This document shows positions 19,799-32,700 of a stretch of DNA of 64,000 nt, in pieces. Made by a program: the position numbers and the translations under genes. The notes under the pieces were generated by a model, which had not been told where the DNA came from, did no database searches, and saw only the letters and a list, made by a program, of their open reading frames with translations. Position 1 is the stretch's first letter. Every line of letters starts with the position of its first letter. This DNA is from Kalaharituber pfeilii (taxonomy: Eukaryota; Ascomycota; Pezizomycetes; Pezizales; Pezizaceae), in contig WHUZ01000035.1 of assembly GCA_015179045.1 (NCBI GenBank), positions 1 to 64,000 of the forward strand, written 5' to 3'.

Positions 19799-20287
19799 AG
19801 CGCGGCATGTCTGCTCTGTCTCTCTCTTTTCTCTCTTCTCTCTCACCCTCTCTCTCTCTCTCTCTTTCTCGCTCCGAATATGTGGATGTCCGTGTCTCTC
19901 CTGACGCCAATGCCTCTTCGCGGGGCGGGGGGGTGGGGGGAGGGGAGGGGCGGGTGCGGCTCTGCGGTGTCGAGCGAGCGCGGGGGGGATGCGGGACGGC
20001 GGGACGCTTGGCGGACGGCCGGATATGCGAGCCCGCGGCGGCATTGCGCTGCGTTGCGCACCCGTGACACGCTCTGCATATGCAGCGCCGCCAAGAGGCC
20101 AGGCGTGCCGCAGCAGCTCCCCGCCGAAGTGGGCGTCGGCCCGGCGCTGCTGTACTGCTCCCCTCTGCTCCCCTCTGCTCCTTCTGCTCCTTCCCCACGC
20201 CTTCCCCCACATAATCCCCCCCCTGGCGACACCAGATACCCCCCCCCCCCCCCGGCCCGTAGTATACAGACAGCGTCCTCAAACATC
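19799..20287. promoter_or_regulatory. Divergent promoter region, PPR gene / phosphatase gene
   Basis: A 489-bp stretch between the two divergent start codons. It contains a long CT tract (about 19815-19872), G-rich and C-rich runs (19920-19990 and 20215-20255) and no TATA box in a convincing position. CT-rich tracts upstream of start codons are common in fungal core promoters. Long overlapping open frames across this stretch are compositional. Confidence 0.5.
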
Positions 20288-22100
20288 ATGTCGACTCTGG
20301 AGCCGAGGCCACCATACACCGAGGAGGAGCTCAAGACGCTCTATCCGAGCAATTTGCAATTGAAGCTGGTGCAAGTGCTCTTTCGACATGGTGCCTTACA
20401 GTCTCTCTTGACGTGTCTAATGCCCATTCACTAACGGCTTCTATCTTGCACAATCTAGGCGAACGAACAGCCGTCTCGGCCCGGTTTCAGGAAGAAGGCG
20501 TCCCGCCATGTGAGCACTGAACCTCCCCACCCCGCCGCAACAACCCCCCCACCTTCCGCATCTTTATCGATACCGAAAGGAGAAATACAAGCTAAGAAAT
20601 AACCACCATGTACCCTCACTACCCCCAGTCTGGCCCTACTGCAAATCTGCCGCCCTCTTCAAATCCGCCGTCCTCAATGCCCCCGGCAATACCGACTGGT
20701 CCCAGCTCTCCTACCGCCGCCTGATAGAAACCCACGGCTCGAAAGGAGAGCCTCTCCTTGCCTCCGGGCCCGGCGGGAGCACAGAAGACCTTTGGTGAGT
20801 GCTGCAGTAAGCTCTCTGCAGTCCAGCTTGAGAGGTGAAATGAATATTCTGACAATATATATTTGTACCACCACTGAAGCCAGCTGGGAGAGTTGACAGA
20901 TAAAGGCCGGGAAACCACACTGGCACTCGGAGCGAGGCTTAAACACCTGTATATGGACCAGCTTAATTTTCTGCCAAAGGACTTGAGCAATCCGGCGCAA
21001 TTCTACTTCCGGTATACTCCCCCTCTCACTCGATAGATTGCCTAGCCTAACGACGCACAGCGCCTCCCCCATTGTCCGTTGCCTCACCTCTCTCCAGCAG
21101 GTTGTTACCGGCATCTACCCCTCCCACATCACCGCAAACCCGCCCCCTGACATTACCATCCTCTCCCGCCCCCCGTCCGAAGAAAACCTCTTTCCCAACG
21201 AGGCCAACTGTCGACGCTTCCGTATCATCTCCCGCGCCTTCGCAGCCCTGGCCATCAGCACTTGGAACAATCACCCCGACATGCAGTACCTCCAGTCCCG
21301 CATTGGAAAGTACGTCGACGGTCCAGTTGCTGTGGACGGCAACCCACGGCTCTCGGGAATAATAGACTCCGTGAACGCAACCTTGGCGCACGGGAAAGAA
21401 GTCCGTCTTCCTCCGGAATTTTACGAGCCAAGAGTCAGGGAAATCCTGAACCGCATCAATGTGGACGAGTGGTTCAGGGGGTACATGCAATCTAGCGAGG
21501 TCCGCCGCCTCGGTAGCGGCTCGTTATTAGGCAACTTCAAAGACCGCATGATGGACGTGGTGACAGGTGGAAGTGAACTTAAGCTCGCGCTTTATGGAGG
21601 ACATGACACTACTGTTGCGGCAATGCTCGTTTCCTTGGGTATATTCGATGGCCAGTGGCCGCCATTCTCTAGCAATATTGCGTTTGAGCTGTTCAAGGGC
21701 CATGGGATGCCCAAACCTATACTACAAGACCTGCCTAAGACAAAGGAGGATGAAGAGGGATGGGGATGGTGGCGGTGGTTTGGGGGAAGGGAAAAGGATG
21801 TGGATAAAAGATTGGACGGGTATTATGTTCGGTTGAAGTATAACGATAACCCGGTGGTGCTAAAGGGGTGCAGGCCCAAGGGAAGGCATTTGGATGGAGA
21901 CGAAAGTTTCTGTACCTTGGTGAGTCCCTGAACGAAAGTTTCATAGAAGGGAAGGAGGCTGATATAGATATATATAGGCGGCGTTTAAATCGATAGTAGA
22001 CAAAATGGCGCCTCAGGACTGGAGGCACGAATGTAACAGTAATCTGGACAAGGAGGGCATTCCGCCGGTGGAACTGCTGGAGGATGAAGTTGACGATTAG
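20288..22100 (+). CDS. Histidine acid phosphatase-family protein, six exons
   Basis: Predicted phosphomonoesterase of histidine phosphatase clade 2 (acid phosphatase/phytase fold). Exons are 20288-20390, 20459-20509, 20629-20794, 20880-21011, 21061-21919 and 21978-22100. All five introns are GT-AG (68, 119, 85, 49 and 58 bp), most with a CTRAY-type branch site, and all junction phases agree, giving 477 residues. The first splice restores VLFRHGERTA (His34, the phosphorylated nucleophile, with Arg33 and Arg37). The C-terminal HD motif is YGGHDTT (His332, Asp333), the proton-donor element. The canonical Pro of RHGxRxP is Ala39 here. The segment QLGELTDKGR and the block after FYFRASPIVR are also family-like. 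There is no signal peptide, so it is probably intracellular, nearer to ACP6/LPA-phosphatase-like proteins than to secreted phytases. The substrate is unknown. Confidence 0.92.
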
Positions 22101-23804
22101 CAGCCAGTGTAGAAGTGGGACCATCTAAGCTTGCGCAGGCTACGAGGGAGGTGGCGGGAGAGGGGGGGTGTGAGCAAATATATAGGAAAGGGTAATCTCA
22201 CGAATTCTCATATAAAAATAAACAAATATCCGAAGGAGTCGACATATATCAACAATTTATGTTCGAACAAATTATGTGTCAACGATTCTTGGGGGGATAT
22301 ACAAATAAATATACCTCTCTCTCTGTCTTTTTTTTTTTTTTTTTCCCTTTTTTTTCTCTCTATCTCTTTCATATATCCATAAACCCCTTTTAAATCAACT
22401 TATTCACCTGTTTTTTACCTGACTCTTTGTAAAATTCCATAGTACCCAAAATCTTCCAATTCCAATACTTGTATTAGGTTTATACATAACTTCATATCAA
22501 ACCTGAACGAGAAAAAAAAAAAAAAAAATATCCAACAAGCAGCAGTCTCAATACCCGATTATAACGGTACACGTAAGCTTATAACCAAAAAAGGTTTTTA
22601 ATAAGCATTGATTAATTAATCAATCAAACAGTCTGCTGGCTTACGTTGATATGATTCGTGATAAAAAAATTTTCCAGATAGTTACCCTCAACCATAAACC
22701 ACAACAATTCCTATTCGCCTAAAACGGTTACTGCATGTATAATGATATTGAGGGTAACGGTAACGTACTCCCTGCGTTCAACACCCAGCCCTGATGCCTG
22801 TGAAACTTTGACAAATATTATCCTTGGGATAAGGAGGTGGGGGTGGAGGGGGCGGGGAAGAGAGTGTTATGTTATGCTACCTACATCCAATTCTCCTAAT
22901 ACCGTCTAGACAAAGTAACCAAGTCCCTTCTAGAACAGCATTTTCTCTAATCCCACCCCCATCCCATCCCATCATTATCATAAACCCACAGAACCAGGGC
23001 ATGGTGAGGTGAGTTAGTTACGGGGACCAGTCAAGACCGCCGTTTAAACAAACGATATTCAAGTGTAGAATGATTTATAAGAAATATTGTGTTTCTTTTC
23101 AAGTTGCTAGTGCTCGTCAGGGGGCGCAACAACAAATCAGTGGGGGGGGAGGGGGGACGAAAAGTTGATATGTGCAAAAGCCTAAGCATGATAAACTTAA
23201 GATATAAGCATGTAGCACAAAAAGATTGAATGTACAGAAGGTATGGTGTGCTACTGTTAACATTCGAACTTAGGCCTTGTCAAACAGACAGCAGCCGTGC
23301 AAGATTCTAGTCAGTCTCGCGATCGAGCAGACCCAGGAAGATCGCCGAGTTCGAGTCGAGCTCTATGATTGGTGCTCGAGTTCAGCGTCCCCATTCAAAG
23401 TTTCCCAAACCTTGGCCGGCTGACTTGATGATGCCATTACCAGCCACATACACCAGCCCCTCCTACCCACCATAGCCTCTCTGCCCACAAACTGCCCACA
23501 TCCCCAATCTGGTAATTCCAAATTCAGCAGTATCATACCTCCATTCACTCACCAACCAAGGCCACCAGCGCTCCAACCCTGCCCTAATCCCCCCTTCACT
23601 GAACTGTCACGCACCACACGTGCTCCAGCCCTTCTTAATCACAACACTGCGCCACTCCCCCTCAAGATCCCCCTCTGATACTCACCGCCACCACCGCCAT
23701 TCTTACCACTAAACAAACACCCCCCATTTACCAATAATCCTACCTGCACCGCCACACCATCATTCAAATATCAAAGGCACTCTGTTTTGCTAAGTTATTG
23801 AAAA
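22101..23804. other. Intergenic region with homopolymer tracts
   Basis: A T-rich tract lies at about 22327-22360, a poly(A) run of 18 near 22512, an 18-bp perfect AT palindrome (ATTGATTAATTAATCAAT) at 22607-22624, and C-rich sequence from about 23560 to 23800 that precedes the next gene. No additional gene is seen. Confidence 0.45.
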
Positions 23805-25824
23805 ATGAAAATCCAACCAAGGCTCTTCCCTCGCGCCGATGCGGAATGCATGCTCTTGCCCTCAGGTGGCGTTCGCATTGCCGCTTCGTTCAATGAATCT
23901 GATTCAGACGACGAGGAAGAGCCAATCAGATCCACGCCGTCGAGGTTACTTACCTCGAGCGCTGAGTGCGAGGACTGTAATGTGACTGCCAATCCCACTT
24001 CTCCCACTCTTTCGTCCGCTCCCCAACTCTTTACTGAAAGCACATCTGAGATATCTTCTCATCTCCCAACTCCCCCAACTCCCAGTACTCACCCAGCCGA
24101 AACTCAAAATCATAACAACACTAGCTCTGCAGAAGAGCCTTGTAAGCACAATCCCCGCTCCCCTCTCCCTTTCTCCCATATTTCCCTCACATGCCCCAAA
24201 TTCCCACTAACTCTTACGACCCCTGGCAGTACCAATGGCGTTCCCTGCTCCTATGCCATCCCAGGCGTCTATGCACTTTCCCTCAGGGAATCAAGATCTC
24301 GATGCCGGTATGCGAGACCTCACAATTCTCAGAGATAGTGAGCAAATTTGCTCCTCTGAAAAGCTGGCTGCCCCACCAGGGGTAATTGGGTCGTGCAGGC
24401 CAAACGAGCAACCCCGTGCCACCATTATGGCGTCAAACGGTAGTGTTTGGAATGCCAGAAACCTTGAGACCAACTGGGGAAACCTCGGAGTTCCAGGACT
24501 CTCCAACACTCCAACTATCATGGTTGGGCCACTCACTGGCCAACGTAGGCAGTCTGCTGAGAGCAAGGGCTCCATTAGTCCTAAGACAATTGTTCCTGGA
24601 CAAGTAGCAAACAACAATAGTCTCAGTGTCCCAAACATTGAGATAGGGCCTGCTAGCAGAGAATCTGCAAGGGTTCTCAGATCCTTGAGTCCTTCCCCGA
24701 GCAGACTTCGAGCTGCCGTTGATGCATCTGACAGGCATAAGCATAGTGGAATTCCACAACAAATTCAGGGTAATGCAGAGAATCAAAATCGGCAAGCATT
24801 TCATGCACCCCCGGCTGGTCCCGCTAATATGGTTACTGCCCAAGTGTATCAGCCTCGGGGCGAAATCCTCATGTTAATGAGCACCATAACAATCCCCAGA
24901 GACAGCCCTATGGACCGGGTCAGCAAAATAGACCTCAGTGGGCGAGCAACCGTATGGCACATACTCACCCGCATAGGAATACACATCTTGCTGGGCAGGA
25001 GCCTCATCCAGAAGTAAGTAATTCAGGCTTTCTCATCAGTTTGTATCCTAAGCTGATAATGCAGTATCCCTCTGCTTATTATCATCATCATCACCACCGG
25101 CACCGCCCACATGTCCATATGTGGTGTCACCACCCCAGTCATGGTATGGATGATGTTATGCTTGAACGTCACCCCATGGTCACTAGTTTGCGCAATGACT
25201 TAGCAACGCAACAAGAAGAATTGAAATCTCTCAGGGTTAGTTTCTGTTTACGTTATATAATCAAACAAGACCCTGACTTACCAATTGCATCAGGAAGAGT
25301 ATCGCCTCCTAAGGGTTGCATATCACAGTGTCGTCAAAGGGAGGGTATTTGAAGATGACTCTGATGAAAATGGATACTGGGTCGATCCTGAGGTTGCGGA
25401 TATGTTTAACAACATGCAACAAACCATCGAACATCTCGAGAAAGATGTTGAATCACTTGAGCAAAAGCTTGAATCGTTTAAAACCTCCGCGAGTTCCATG
25501 CAGGTAATTGAGACTAACGACAAGCACCAACTTCTTCTCCAGCAATTTGAAGAACTTCAAAGAACCAACAAAGAGCTCGAAAAGTACGGCAAGATGATGA
25601 GCGAGCAGGCCGATCAAGCTAGAAATGATGCTGCAGTATACAGCAATAAATTCCATGAGCAACTTGAAATCTCCGGAACTTGGGCCAGAATGTGCAAGGA
25701 CACCGAACGTGAGTATCAAACTCTCAGACACAAATACGGAGAAGCATCACAATTGCTTGAGCAAGCGGGTATCCCATTCAACACTGATACTCACAATACC
25801 GAAGAGACCCCTGCAAGATATTAG
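23805..25824 (+). CDS. Hypothetical Ser/Pro-rich protein with C-terminal coiled coil, five exons
   Basis: No named family is recognised. Exons are 23805-24141, 24230-24843, 24900-25013, 25065-25235 and 25294-25824, giving 588 residues. All introns are GT-AG (88, 56, 51 and 58 bp), several with a good branch site (CTAAC, CTGAT, CTGAC), and phases are consistent. The N-terminal ~350 residues are low complexity, Ser/Pro/Thr/Asn-rich, with an acidic patch (ESDSDDEEE) near residue 35. Exon 4 carries a His-rich tract (HHHHHRHRPHVH) near residue 362. From about residue 390 a long heptad-rich coiled coil runs to about 575 (for example SLRNDLATQQEELKSLREEY and HLEKDVESLEQKLESF). This suggests a scaffold or dimerising protein. 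The third intron has no in-frame stop, so its removal rests on splice signals. Confidence 0.82.
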
Positions 25825-28800
25825 GTACTTGGGTATGGGAATCAGGGCGCAATTGCCACATGTGGCTTGATACCGCATGAGGTTGCAAAGCTTGGACCCT
25901 TAGCGTGGCAGATCCTCTCTGGGTTTCATTTCATGTCTCCGTTTCATTGGAACTTGGATGAAAGAATGTTAAATTGGATATGCACAAAGTAATTAACTTT
26001 TTACGGGATTTTTTGTTTTGTTTTTGTACATGCTGATCATTCTGCGGCCTTTTTTTTTTTCTTTTTTCTCTTTTAGCATGCAGAAGTTTGGTTCCCAGCG
26101 GTCCAAAACAACCAGGAGGCCCCCACTCTTCTATTTTTCTGACTTGTATCAGTATCTGAATATGGCTGTTTCCTTTTGTATACGTTATTTTCTTCCGATT
26201 TTCTAATTGATACTTGTCGTTTCTTCACACCATTGGCTGCAAGCATTGACTGTCAAACGGATCAGCAGAAACATGCAGATGTCACAACGTGCAACAGGTG
26301 GCAGTTCCGCTTGGACTATCCCGAGGGCCAGAGAGGAGCCCGATCACCAAGTCATAGTCTTTGCAGATCTTGGATAATTCCTGTAGCTGGCTTCGTAGTG
26401 TAGAGCTTGTCAATATCAAATATAACTGGCTGAATATATTCAAATCAAGTTGCTCCAACCATGAGACTGCTCCATCTGCTGTAGAGAATTAAACATTGAA
26501 AATCAATCTGCTTCGAGAGTACAAACATCGGCGAGCAGATCATCATCGTTAGCGAATATACCTGCTTCCTCAGCCACGTCTGCATCTGCATAAAAGGAAC
26601 ATCCTGAGAAGCACCTCATCGCACGATCCTTTGCATCTGCCCTACACCGATGATATTCTAGAGCCAAATGTAAGCCACGGGGACAAAAATGTCAGGATGC
26701 GGAAGAACACAATTGCTTACACTTAACCCTAAGTCTTGGGTGATGAATTTCATAACAGCTTGACACTGGATGATATCCCAGGGGCAAGGTAAGATCTCCC
26801 CACTTGTGCAAAAGTAGTCAGCGGATGTTCTGACTTCAGCTTAAGCAATGAACGTCATTTAGGCTTCCTGAAGTCATACTGTCACAGGCACTAGTTATCG
26901 GCATCTGTGAATTTCAAAATTAGCATTGAGAAGTTAAAGTCTAGGCTTCTGGTCGGATGTAACAGAAACATTGCACGTTACAGCGGACGTGCTAGTCTTG
27001 TATTGTAGCCAGCTCCGAGTACTTCGACACCCTTCGAGATCTGCGTTGATCGTCGCTCCAGGTTGTTTGAAGAACCTTGCATCTCGCCTATCACAATATT
27101 AAAGCCACTAGATAATATACACTGCCTAACCAAATTTGGCATCAATTGCTATAGTGACTCGTTGTCTGGTTAAGCAACTCCACTCGAGGCCACCCTTTAC
27201 ACTCCACAAGTTTGTATCTTGTTGATCAAGATGATCAATGGTTCAGTCATAGTCAAGGTACCATGCCACGGCCACACAGCAGGTACCAAGACATTTCACT
27301 GCGAGACACATCATATCAAGGCTGGCCATTGCATGGTGACGCTAATATTTTGAATCTTTTGTATCCCAGACACAGTAATCGTGCCATTATAAGAGTGTGA
27401 GTAACCTGCTTCCGAAGGACGGGAAAGTCATCATAATATGTGTTCTTTTCTCCGCGGAAGGTCTCCATATTCGTCGACTAAAACCGGATTCAGTATGCAT
27501 TTAGAAAGGAGGAAACTGCAAGATTATTTGTGCAAATGCAATACCCAAAGATTGATCACCACTGCGCTTGCTGATACACACCCACTGGGAATATATGCCG
27601 ATTCCGGAACATTGTTGTTTGCTCGCAGCTGCGGGGCTTATATTAAGGTAACACCCCTCTTTAACACAGAATATCTGAAGTTAAATTATTGTGGCCAATG
27701 GAATTTGGGGTAATACAGGGAACCGTAATCAGTGCCAGGTTGATGATAGCCCATCAATCTCCATGAAACGTGTGCTACCCTTATGCCCAACTTTCACCCC
27801 ATAGCTCGCCACGTTTTACGCGCTTCAATCCCAATGCTTTCAGAAAATTTTGAATTTCCTTATTTGGATGTTTTCATGACATCGCAGCATCTCAGCCCCA
27901 TCTCAAGATAAAGCAGCAAGCAGCAAGCGACTTGATGGTAAATGTTGAAGTCCAGGCAAGGCAAGACACTTAATGATGTCATAAAACGTCTTGGCAGCTA
28001 GTATCCTTGAAGGGTGCTCACAGAGCTGTGCTACTGCATGTCAAGGCCGCTACGCAGGCAGGTATCTGCAGATGGTGGCTTGGTGTGATAGCCGGCTGCA
28101 ATGTAACAGAGCAGCCTCACCCGCTGCCTCGATGCCTCGTGTCAGATAGAGGCTCATGCCAGGCTGGCCAAAAGAATGAAACGCGTGCATCAACCAATGG
28201 TGAAGGGGAATGGGACAAGGGAGGAGAAGGTGGTCGAGAGCTGCGAAGGCAGAGACCTCATGCACAGTGCTGCGGCCACCTGACAAATTTGATGGCCGGA
28301 TATGGTATCCACCCAATTGTCTCCCTGTAGAGAAGATCGCATTTCCCCACGGGGTAGCACCAGCGAAGGCGGGGTGTATAAAGCGTTTAATGCGTCTGTG
28401 CCTGCCCTTCATCCTGCATTCGAATAGGCGCAGTTGGCCTAAGTACCTGTAACTAGCACACATGCTTCCATCAGTTCTATGGCTATTTTCGCGCGGCCCG
28501 GAAGCAACCTACCGGGCAATTTCTCATTCCCGGATTTTGAACCCGCAAAATGTCCACAATAGAAAGTTCTTTATTACACAATTCCAGCGGTTATAGCATA
28601 TCACAATAGCAACCCCCCACGGAGACTATTCCCGTGGTATAATGGACAGACAGATATAACGATATCGTACGCGTATGTGCTAGTGTAACATTGCCCCGAT
28701 ACGCAACAATCAGGTAAAGCCTGAATGCGACTGCAATATATAGTGGCTGAAATCGTAAATAGCAATCAACATCTAATACTCCCATTTATAGACGAGGCCC

Positions 28801-29378
28801 AGGGATCGAAGCCTGCGCAAGATTGGTTGATCTAGTAATATGATGAAATGCGATTTGGCTTTTTGGAACCGGAACGCTGAAATGTGACCTTGTTATACTT
28901 TGCAAATGGGAGCCTGAATCAATTCTAGCTCCCCCATCTATGACACAATATGGTCTTTGCTTCCCCGGACTCCCCGAAGCTGACGAGATTGGTGTCAGGT
29001 AAGGCTTTCGAGACAGCATAATTGTCATCTTATTTTCGCCTCTCCTTTGTATTGCGTATCCTCCAGCCTCCCATCATAGACTGGCCGGTGAAACTCCCTT
29101 CCAATAACACCATTGATCATCACTCGAACTCGACCTGGTAACCTAGACGGCTGGCTTTCGACATCATCAATACCTAACTGGATAGCAAAACATCCAAGCA
29201 AACCTTTAAAAACTTGAAATCCCCATCGCCCACGCCCACTTGACGATCAAGGGTCTCACTGGTACAATCCTCAATCCAGAAAACCACACGACCCTCCTCC
29301 GCCAATCGCTTTCTGCGTCCCCACAGTTCTCATGCGTGATATTTCCAGAACCCGGATGTGGAGCATTAGCTGATTGTC

Positions 29379-29735
29379 ATGGACCAAATGAATGCCTTGT
29401 CGAATTCCTCTTTGGCCAATCCCAGACAATGCCCGGGACCGGGTACTCCAGGCCCGTACGACTGCCAATCAGCGGCTCCAGCTCCGTCCATCAGGTATGC
29501 TGATCCACTACCCCATCATCATCCTCCTTTGGTGGCACGCGCAAAATCGCGCCTGATGCACACATCGCGGAGTCATGGATCCCTATCACGACTACCGCCG
29601 GCACAAACCGAAGAAGGTATATCCTCAATGTTCAGTCGACAAATGGTTCGTTGTCAGGTGCTGTTGATCATACGAGTACTATCCTATAAAGAAGTCATCG
29701 TAGGTAATATCCTAGTTACCGGTACTGTCAAGTGA
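29379..29735 (+). CDS. Possible exon of a hypothetical gene
   Basis: An ATG-initiated frame (MDQMNALSNSSLANPRQCPG...) has low-complexity Ser/Pro/His composition similar to the N-terminal half of the coiled-coil protein at 23805. It is open to 29735. A GTGCTG donor-like site after TGTCAG at about 29657 could end an exon, but no convincing downstream exon was found. Function unknown; it may be a chance frame. Confidence 0.22.
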   Translation: MDQMNALSNSSLANPRQCPGPGTPGPYDCQSAAPAPSIRYADPLPHHHPPLVARAKSRLMHTSRSHGSLSRLPPAQTEEGISSMFSRQMVRCQVLLIIRVLSYKEVIVGNILVTGTVK

Positions 29736-32700
29736 CAATGCGTCATTGACCACGTTGATCTGACAAAACTGTACTAGCAGTTCAGTAACTTCATCGAGCA
29801 TTACCACACAGCAGAAACAAAACAAAAACATCATGTTCACGTACCATGGAGAGAAGCAAATCAAGCAGTCGTTGACTGTCAAACCAAGGGTTATCAAACT
29901 TCATGAAATTTAATTAACAATGTCAATGAAATAAGTTAAAAAAAAAGGCTGTATGTGAGGGTTAGGGTTACAAACCTATTTTCCCGCCATGGTCGTATGA
30001 TCATTACCGTGATTCTTTTACTTTTTCGGGATTTTTTTGTGACCTGTTGCATTCTCGTCGTACCTACACCAAACATTTGGAATCAAAAAGAATTTTACAG
30101 TAGGTTTAGGACTACACAAAAGGTAAGCTGCCACTTGGAACATATAGATAGAGAAATAATGCCAATGAACACGGTACATATTGAATGACAGCAGCACACA
30201 GGCCGAGATGATAAGTTTCTCCCAACGTCATGGGGTTGAGGATTTTTAACCTCGGCTTCCAGAAGTTCTCGCGGGGATCCGTATAAGAAAAAATACTTCT
30301 AGTCTTGTAACTGAGGAATGCTCGGTGCCAATAAATGACCCAGAACTGGCAATAATTATTAAGTGTCCAAATAGGGTCCAAATTCGAATGATAGAAACAG
30401 CCTCTATGGGGGGTAGTGCAATGACCAGAATTATAAATAGAGCAGAAACCCAATCATGTATTTTAAATTGAAGAGAAGCAAGCACTACAAGATCTCCATA
30501 AGCAGATAGCAAATATGTTCTTTGTCAATAAAAGCTTACAGCCCGTATGTCTCGTCGAAGCTCTGTTGACGAGCCGTCTAAACGGCGCCTGCATGATAAT
30601 GCGTGTGCGAAGGTGGGGTGAGCGAGATTATCCGATATAAATGAAGCGATAAGGATACAAAAGCGTAGGTGCTATAGAGGGTGGCAGGTAGTCTAATGGA
30701 GTTGAGATTAAGATTATGGGCGCTGTAAGGAAAGGAAGCTCCAGTAGTGTTGTTGAAAGACGATCGAATGGCTTGGTAGATTCAGAAACCTGATGGGACG
30801 ATCAAGTGAGTGTCGAAATGGGTACTGAATGGCCTTCGGGTGGCAGCGCGCAGGGCCCAGAATCCTTCGGCTAATCGCGGAGAAATTGACTAAAGCAACC
30901 AGATGCGCATCCTCGCTGATAGTCCTACATACAAGCGAATCGGCCTTGTCCGCAGAGCTGAACACGTAAATAATGCCTGCAACTATCTGCGGTTAGTATC
31001 GAGTTTTTACCCTGAATTCGGATTTCAACCATCCCCTCTCATCATCGCCAATGCTCATTGTGGCACCGATACCTAGCTTGCTCTCACCCGTATTGTCTTG
31101 ATTCTTGCCTCTTCATTTTGTCCCAGTTGATCCCTACCCCGGTTGCATCCTACGTCATACGCCGCCAAGCTTCAACACCCCTACCGCTTTCAAAATCCCG
31201 ATCCCGATCTCGTACCACGATTCACACTACCAATCCGATCGCGATCGAACCTTAACAGCTGTTACCCCCTTTATCGTCCTTCTCCGCGTGCTTACCTGCC
31301 AGAACCCGCCCCCTTCTTCGCTTGGAACAGTCCGCTACGGCTCGCCTGGACTGCCGGTGCACAGTTTGCCGCGGCCAGAGGACCCGATTGAGGCAGGCCA
31401 AGTCGAAACCAAGGCCGGAGCGCAGTTCCGTATGCATGCTCTTTTGCCAGGTGCCTGGCATTCTGCCTGCTCCGACAACCCACGGTCTTGGACTGGAACA
31501 TGGGGAAGCCCTCCGCCCCCCACCTGCCTTGGTTCTATTCCCTGCCCCTTACCACACTTTGTTCCCGTATTTCCTTTTTTCCTATCAACCTTACCCCCAT
31601 GCAATCATACAATTTGTGGGGTACATGCTTCATCCCACCCCCCGCCCAGCCAGGGCCATCCCGCATCCACATCCAACATTGCATGCCGGCCTCATCCACC
31701 ATCCATCCATCACGTAACACACCCGTTGCACCCCCCATGTAGCAGCATGAAATTGTTTCCCGGTGCGTGGCCCCCCACACCCCTGGTTCCCCCCCCACCC
31801 GCATTCCCTTCCGAAATCGAATCTTCCTTCGCTCGATCCCGATCGGATAATATGCACAACGCGATCACCGGCATAAGGCCGGCCGGGGAGGCATGTCGAT
31901 TTATTACTTACATACATAAATATTCTCCGCCATGCAAGTAAGTGAGTGTATGGTCTTGCCGGTTGCCGATTGGGATTGTGTATAAACGTAAGGCTGCGTG
32001 TAGCCGTTGAACCTGTCACATGATACGTTGCACATGATATGTGATAGGATGCTGGTGTGTCATACTCAGCTCTCCCATGAATTTGCATGCTTGTGCAGGC
32101 AGCGTCTACCGTGCAATGCTGCCAATCTTAAGAAGCGATTTGTCCTGGCCTGATGGCGGATCGTTCTCTTGCAGCATGCAGTAAAATTTATGAGTATCAT
32201 GTACTGAAAATAAGATGACGTAGAATGCAAAGCCTTTAATTTCCTTCTTTTGGCATCGACTTCCGGTTTGAGAACTGCCGAGCACGGAAGTAGCACCGGA
32301 AGAGGAATTGAAGCGAAAAACAATTACCAGATACGGGATGCGTGGCGCAGGGCTGAGCACTTAAGGCGAAGCACAATCCGATTTCCGAATCAAGTAGCAG
32401 ATACAAGTTTCTTTGGTATACCGCAAGCCTCCCTCGACATCTCGATTTCTCTTCACCGTATTATACACATTCTCCAATAACAGGGCCAATTGTCGATAAC
32501 ATATGCATCCCCCACAGAGATCAAACTTAGCTCAAGCGAACTCCCTCAATAATATTCATGATATGACACTACAACAACCAACATAAACTCGGACCCTTTC
32601 CTGAATTGCTGCCTGCAGCATGCTTTTTGCAGATGACGGTCGTGCTGCCAATTGTTAGCGATTCTGGCCAATCCGGAGAAGTAATCGTTTTATGCAACGC

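Noticed and set aside
19295..20212. 305-residue minus-strand ORF overlapping the PPR gene start
   Set aside because: It is in a different frame from the PPR protein, runs through the promoter CT tract and the 21-bp repeats, and ends in low-complexity sequence. Its part around the MLAPPY start is explained by the proposed short first exon.
22607..22624. 18-bp perfect AT palindrome
   Set aside because: Made of ATTAAT-type low-complexity sequence; expected by chance in AT-rich DNA.
31105..31941. 278-residue plus-strand ORF
   Set aside because: Composition is Pro/His/Ser from a C-rich stretch, with no motif. It is probably compositional.
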